DNA from: Halomonas binhaiensis
GTDB taxonomy: Bacteria; Pseudomonadota; Gammaproteobacteria; Pseudomonadales; Halomonadaceae
Assembly (NCBI RefSeq): GCF_008329985.2
Contig: NZ_CP038437.2
Coordinates: 3,472,001-3,536,000 of the forward strand
DNA length: 64,000 nt
Direction of reading: 5' to 3'
The position numbers were made by a program, and so were the translations under genes. Below the pieces are notes generated by a model. The model saw only the letters and a program-made list of their open reading frames with translations. It did no database searches and had not been told where the DNA came from. This document shows positions 59,984 through 64,000 of this stretch, piece after piece (positions within the stretch are counted from its first letter, which is position 1; the number at the start of each line of letters is the position of its first letter).

Positions 59984-61162
59984 TCAGCCCGTCAGCCGCC
60001 TGACCGCCATTTCCACGCCACGCAATTCCGCTAGCCCCTTGAGTCGGCCGTACAAGGGATACCCCGGTGCGGTGGCGCGGCTCCGGTCATCAAGAATATG
60101 GTGACCATGATCAGGGCGCAGCGGCAAGCGTGGTCCGCCCTCTCGCTCACGCCGACGTTCCTCGTCGACCAGGGCCTGAATCACTGCCACCATGTCGACG
60201 TCGCCCGTCAAATGAGGCGCTTCATGGAAGGAACGAGGATCAGGCTGTTCACGCTGTGTCGAACGCAAGTGGGCAAAATAGACTCTCGGACCAAAACGCC
60301 GGGCCATCGCCACCAGGTCATTTTCCGCGCTGACGCCATACGACCCCGTGCACAGGGTAATGCCGTTCGCCGGACTGGTGGACGCCGCCAGAATCCAGTC
60401 GGCATCCTGCTGCGTCGAGACGACCCGAGGCAAGCCCAACAATGGGCGAGGGGGATCGTCAGGATGGATGGCCATGCGAATGCCCACTTCCTCGGCCACC
60501 GGAATGATCGCCTTGAGGAAATTCCCCAGGTTCTCGCGCAACCTGTCAGCATCGATCTCGGCATATTCCGCCAGCACATCGCGAAACTGCTCAAGCGTAT
60601 AGTGTTCCTCTGCCCCTGGCAGACCAGCAATGATGGTATTCACCAAACGCTCGCGTCCAGACTCGTCCAGGGCATCGAGATAGGCCCTGGCCTGCGCCTT
60701 TTCGACGTCGTCATATTCATGCTCGGCACCACGACGGGCCAACAGGTAAAGGTCGAAGGCAGCAAAGGCCGTCTGGTCAAAGCGCAACGCCGCGCCACCC
60801 TCGGGTAATGGCCAAGCCAGATCCGTACGTGTCCAATCCAGGACAGGCATGAAGTTGTAGCAGACGACGTCGATACCGCAGGCTGCAAGGTTGCGCAGCG
60901 TCTGCTGGTAATTGGCGATATACACTTCATGGCCCGGGCTGGCCTTCTTGATGTCCTCATGAACCGGTACGCTCTCCACGACCGACCAGGTGAGTCCAGC
61001 CGCTTCGATCATCTGCTTGCGTGCCTGGATGGCCTCCAGCGGCCAGACTGCCCCATTGGGAATATCATGCAGAGCCGTAACAATACCGGTTGCGCCTGTC
61101 TGGCGAACTTCATCCAGTTTGATCGGATCATCAGGTCCGAACCAGCGCCATGTATGTTCCAT
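59984..61162 (-). CDS. uxuA: Mannonate dehydratase
   Basis: Converts D-mannonate to 2-keto-3-deoxygluconate in hexuronate degradation. The 392 residues match Uxu[41 protein letters not shown] at the start, [44 protein letters not shown] and the C-terminal [14 protein letters not shown] with metal-binding histidines. It follows uxuB by 12 bp and lies at the end of a TRAP-uxuB-uxuA operon. The kinase and aldolase of the next steps are not in view. Confidence 0.95.
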   Translation of the reverse strand: MEHTWRWFGPDDPIKLDEVRQTGATGIVTALHDIPNGAVWPLEAIQARKQMIEAAGLTWSVVESVPVHEDIKKASPGHEVYIANYQQTLRNLAACGIDVVCYNFMPVLDWTRTDLAWPLPEGGAALRFDQTAFAAFDLYLLARRGAEHEYDDVEKAQARAYLDALDESGRERLVNTIIAGLPGAEEHYTLEQFRDVLAEYAEIDADRLRENLGNFLKAIIPVAEEVGIRMAIHPDDPPRPLLGLPRVVSTQQDADWILAASTSPANGITLCTGSYGVSAENDLVAMARRFGPRVYFAHLRSTQREQPDPRSFHEAPHLTGDVDMVAVIQALVDEERRREREGGPRLPLRPDHGHHILDDRSRATAPGYPLYGRLKGLAELRGVEMAVRRLTG

Positions 61163-61172
61163 AAAAAGCTCT

Positions 61173-61202
61173 TATCAATAATGTTCGTATAAATAATGTT
61201 CG
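61173..61202. repeat. Tandem repeat, 15-bp unit, 2 copies, spanning the uxuB stop codon
   Basis: TATCAATAATGTTCG at 61173 and TATAAATAATGTTCG at 61188 differ by one base. On the minus strand the duplication encodes EHYLYEHY, so UxuB ends in a repeated EHY. Confidence 0.88.
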
Positions 61203-62650
61203 AGAGTCGCAGTGACACCACGGGCTTGTAATGCGTAACAGGCATCCACCACAGCATTGATGAAATGCGGATGCTCAGCGAGTTCGACAGGAAACACTTC
61301 ATCCAGGGAAAGGAAAGCTGTCACCAATGCCTCGGGAGTAGCGTGAGTGGCATGTAGCGCAGCGAAACGATCTGCCATGGGATCGTCCACCTTATGCAGG
61401 TTACCCGACAGGTCACTGCCTGCGGTGTAGCGTATCCAGCCAGCAACGCCGAGCGCAGTGCAGGTCACATCACGGCCTGCCTGTAGATTGCTGAGCGTGC
61501 CCTGCAACCAACGCTGAGGCAGCTTCTGTGAACCGTCCATGGCGATCTGATGCAGGCGGTGGCGCAGGCTGTCATTGGCAAAACGCACCAGCAGGCTATC
61601 GGCATAGGCGGCAAGATCGCTACCCTCCGGCATGCTCAATGTCGGAATGACTTCCTGTTGCATGTAGCGGCGCAGCAACGCCACCAGTACAGGCTGTGCA
61701 ATGGCATCGCTGACCGTGTCGATATTCTCCAGCGCGCCCAGATAGGCCAGCAGTGAGTGGCTGCCATTGAGCATACGCAGCTTCATGGTCTCGAAGGGAG
61801 CGACATCCGCCACCATCTGTACCCCTTCCAGCTCCCAGTCGGGGCGTCCCTGCGGAAAGTGGTCCTCGACCACCCACTGGCTGAAGGATTCACAGACCAC
61901 CGCCGCAGGATCATCGACTCCCAACTCGGCAAGCTGGGCAAAGCTACTTTCCGTCATTGCCGGAACAATGCGATCGACCATGCTGCTGGGAAATGCCACG
62001 TTTTGCTCGATCCAGGCAGCAAGTCGGCCATCCCGTTGGCGCGCCAGTTCAAACACGGCCTGCCGCGTACGCTGCCCATTGTCGGGCATGTTGTCACAAC
62101 AAAGTACCGTGAACGGCGCAAGGCCGGCAGCATGACGCCGGGCCAATGCTTCCACCAGGATTCCCGGCGCTGTCTGCGGGCTTTGAGGGTGCTCAAGGTC
62201 ATGGGCGATGGCAGGGGCATCGAGCAGCAATGCACCACTGCTGGGATTGAGGTAATAGCCTTTCTCCGTGACCGTCAACGTCACGATGCGTACCTCGGGC
62301 TGACTCATGCGACCCAGCAAGGCTTCCAGGTCCGGTCCGTCGGGACCGGCATAAAGGGCTTCACGAATGGAGGCGATTTCACGCAGCGTAATGTGGCGGC
62401 TATCACGTTGTTCCACTACGTGATAGCGCATTCCAACATCATGCAGCTGGGTTACCAGCGTCTGGTTCGAGCGGATATTGGCACTGCATATCCCCCAGCC
62501 ACCACCATGATGACGGGCTAGATTACGCTCCACATAGACCGCCTGATGGGCCCGGTGGAAAGCACCAAGTCCGAGGTGGACGATGCCGATATCCGCCGCG
62601 GAATAATGGCTATTGATTCGTTCAAGGTGTGATTCGTCCCGATGTGACAT
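61175..62650 (-). CDS. uxuB: Fructuronate reductase, mannitol dehydrogenase family
   Basis: Reduces D-fructuronate to D-mannonate with NADH, just before UxuA in the pathway. The 491 residues show the family blocks: IGIVHLGLGAFHRAHQAVY at the N-terminus, TVLCCDNMPDNG, NVAFPSSMVDRIVPAMT, LRMLNGSHSLLAYLG. The last residues are a short tandem duplication. ATG at 62650 (MSHRDESHL) has GGGAG upstream and starts within a few bases of the permease stop. Mannitol or altronate dehydrogenases are related, but uxuA next door favours UxuB. Confidence 0.9.
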   Translation of the reverse strand: MSHRDESHLERINSHYSAADIGIVHLGLGAFHRAHQAVYVERNLARHHGGGWGICSANIRSNQTLVTQLHDVGMRYHVVEQRDSRHITLREIASIREALYAGPDGPDLEALLGRMSQPEVRIVTLTVTEKGYYLNPSSGALLLDAPAIAHDLEHPQSPQTAPGILVEALARRHAAGLAPFTVLCCDNMPDNGQRTRQAVFELARQRDGRLAAWIEQNVAFPSSMVDRIVPAMTESSFAQLAELGVDDPAAVVCESFSQWVVEDHFPQGRPDWELEGVQMVADVAPFETMKLRMLNGSHSLLAYLGALENIDTVSDAIAQPVLVALLRRYMQQEVIPTLSMPEGSDLAAYADSLLVRFANDSLRHRLHQIAMDGSQKLPQRWLQGTLSNLQAGRDVTCTALGVAGWIRYTAGSDLSGNLHKVDDPMADRFAALHATHATPEALVTAFLSLDEVFPVELAEHPHFINAVVDACYALQARGVTATLEHYLYEHY

Positions 62651-62655
62651 GGCGA

Positions 62656-63936
62656 TCACTCCCCCATCAGCAGGTTGGGCAACCACAGCGAGATGGCTGG
62701 CACATAAGACACCAGCAACAACACGATCAGGTTGCAGATCAGGAACGGAACGATGGCTCGAGCCACTCGCAACATGGGCAGCTTGCCGATACCGGACACT
62801 ACAAACAGGCAGACGCCGACAGGGGGTGTCGTCAGACCGATCATCAGGTTCAGGACCGCCATCACGCCAAAGTGCACAGGATCCATGCCGATGCCTGTCG
62901 CCACGCCCAACAGCGCCGGGAACAGGATGATCAGAGCGGCAATGGTTTCCATGAATGAACCGACGAACAGCAGGATCAGGTTGAGGATCAGAATCACCAC
63001 AAGGGGGTTATCACTGATCTGCAGGATCCCATCGGCCAGCAGTTGCGGGATCTGCTGGCTGGTCAATATCCAGCCAAACAGGTTGGCCAGGCCGACCAGC
63101 AACATCAGAGACGCAGAGGTCAACACGGTATCCACGAGAATGCCGCGCAGGTTGCCCCAGTTGATGCCCTTGTAGACAAAGGTCCCGACCAGTAGCGCGT
63201 AGAGACTGGCAACGATGGAAGCTTCCGTGGGCGTGAACAGGCCACCGATGATCCCGTAGAGGATGATGAACGTCATCAACAGTGCCCAGAATGCACTGCG
63301 TCCTTCCTTGAGCAGTTCACGCAGCGTGGCACGCTTTCCTTTGGGGTAACCACGGCGTACGGCCAGCCAGTAGACGGTGACCATCATGGCAATGCCGAGC
63401 AGCAAGCCAGGAATGGCACCGGCCAGAAACATGCGCCCGACGGAGATGCCGGACAGCGAACCGACAATGATCATCGGCACACTGGGAGGAATGATCGGAC
63501 CAATGGTCGAGGATGCCGCTGTCACTGCCGCGGCAAAGGGCTTGTCATAGCCTGACTTGGCCATGCCCGGAATCATCACCGAGCCAATGCTGGCCGCATC
63601 GGCGACGGCCGTACCGGAAATGCCGCTGAAGATCATCGATCCACCGACATTGGCCAGCCCCAGGCCGCCGCGAATATGGCCTACCAGGGCATTGGAAAAG
63701 CGCACGATGTGCTGGGTGATATTGCCCACGTTCATCAGGTTCCCCGCCATCACAAAGCCGGGAATGCACAACAGGACAAAGGAATCGATACCAGAGAACA
63801 TGCGCTGCGGAACAATGGTCAGCGAAATGCCACTCAGCACGAGATAAGCCAGCGACGAAATCCCCAGGCAGAAAGCGATGGGCAGGCCTATCAACAACAG
63901 GACCAGAAACGTGGAGAAGAGAACAGCGATTTCCAT
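62656..63936 (-). CDS. TRAP transporter large permease (likely hexuronate)
   Basis: A 426-residue DctM-family permease with about twelve helices. Motifs: GLANVGGSMIFSGISGTAVADAASIGSVMIP, AASSTIGPIIPPSVPMIIVG, GGLFTPTEASIVASLYA and GLTTPPVGVCLFVV. Because it is joined to uxuB and uxuA it probably takes up glucuronate, galacturonate or a related acid. ATG at 63936 overlaps the stop of the small permease by one base (TAATG). The binding protein should lie to the right, outside the window. Confidence 0.93.
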   Translation of the reverse strand: MEIAVLFSTFLVLLLIGLPIAFCLGISSLAYLVLSGISLTIVPQRMFSGIDSFVLLCIPGFVMAGNLMNVGNITQHIVRFSNALVGHIRGGLGLANVGGSMIFSGISGTAVADAASIGSVMIPGMAKSGYDKPFAAAVTAASSTIGPIIPPSVPMIIVGSLSGISVGRMFLAGAIPGLLLGIAMMVTVYWLAVRRGYPKGKRATLRELLKEGRSAFWALLMTFIILYGIIGGLFTPTEASIVASLYALLVGTFVYKGINWGNLRGILVDTVLTSASLMLLVGLANLFGWILTSQQIPQLLADGILQISDNPLVVILILNLILLFVGSFMETIAALIILFPALLGVATGIGMDPVHFGVMAVLNLMIGLTTPPVGVCLFVVSGIGKLPMLRVARAIVPFLICNLIVLLLVSYVPAISLWLPNLLMGE

Positions 63937-64000
63937 TAGCACGCCTCATGATCGAGTGGTTCACCGCGCACCAGAGCGATGAAGCCTTCCAGTGTGCAGA
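63936..64000 (-). CDS. TRAP transporter small permease, C-terminal end (partial)
   Basis: Only the last 20 or so codons are in the window, ending LEGFIALVRGEPLDHEAC and stop. The stop overlaps the start of the large permease, the usual DctQ-DctM arrangement. The identification rests on position, on coupling and on a plausible C-terminus, not on similarity of such a short piece. Confidence 0.65.
   Translation of the reverse strand, partial: CTLEGFIALVRGEPLDHEAC

Overview
The window reads as chromosomal DNA of a halophilic gammaproteobacterium of the Halomonadaceae (Halomonas, Chromohalobacter or Cobetia type). The basis is a complete ectoine/hydroxyectoine degradation cluster of the Halomonas doe/eut type, two BCCT compatible-solute transporters, TRAP transporters, acidic secreted proteins and evenly GC-rich coding DNA. 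I see no rRNA, tRNA, CRISPR array, insertion sequence or prophage. The species is an inference.

Layout. 1-1177: 3' part of a TRAP large permease. 1369-1980: Mn-type superoxide dismutase. 2207-20048: an iron-acquisition region with a FhuC-FhuD-FhuB ferric hydroxamate importer, a hydroxamate-type TonB receptor, a YojI-type ABC exporter, a second Fep/Fec-type ABC importer (binding protein, two permeases, ATPase) and a catecholate-type TonB receptor. MsrA, a universal stress protein and two paralogous PRC-barrel secreted proteins lie among them. Six Fur-box-like sites (11 to 14 of 19 positions) sit upstream of these units; no siderophore biosynthesis gene is present. 20484-25735: LysR regulator, AaeX/AaeA/AaeB-like efflux system and an AEC permease. 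25825-27909: soluble aldose dehydrogenase and a MntA/HepT toxin-antitoxin pair. 28110-34256: a BCCT transporter, a DEDDh exonuclease with a DUF294 cNMP/CBS protein, and two paralogous DUF4168 secreted proteins. 34754-35656: EamA permease.

35762-45674: ectoine catabolism on the minus strand (doeA, doeB, doeX, doeC, doeD, eutB, eutC), with a divergent MocR/EnuR-like regulator. DoeA opens the ectoine ring, DoeB deacetylates the product to diaminobutyrate, DoeD transaminates it and DoeC yields aspartate. EutB and EutC should feed hydroxyectoine into this route. Three copies of TCATGACAAT in the divergent promoter are candidate operators. 45713-47458: a GhrA-like gene without its C-terminus is followed in the same reading frame by a 5'-truncated D-lactate dehydrogenase gene, which looks like a deletion scar.

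47544-57458: YghU, a TetR regulator with a palindromic operator, a DJ-1/PfpI protein, a DUF3108 protein, LysO, a LacI regulator, a BaeS-BaeR-AraC operon, a LysE exporter and a Spy-like chaperone. 57797-59851: BetT choline transporter behind a strong BetI-box match. 59984-64000: uxuA, uxuB and a TRAP transporter for hexuronate use, running off the right edge.

The most unusual signal is not a gene. About 17 places between genes or exactly at gene ends carry a short tandem duplication with a period of 14 to 20 bp and two to five copies. Each has a different unit made from the local sequence.
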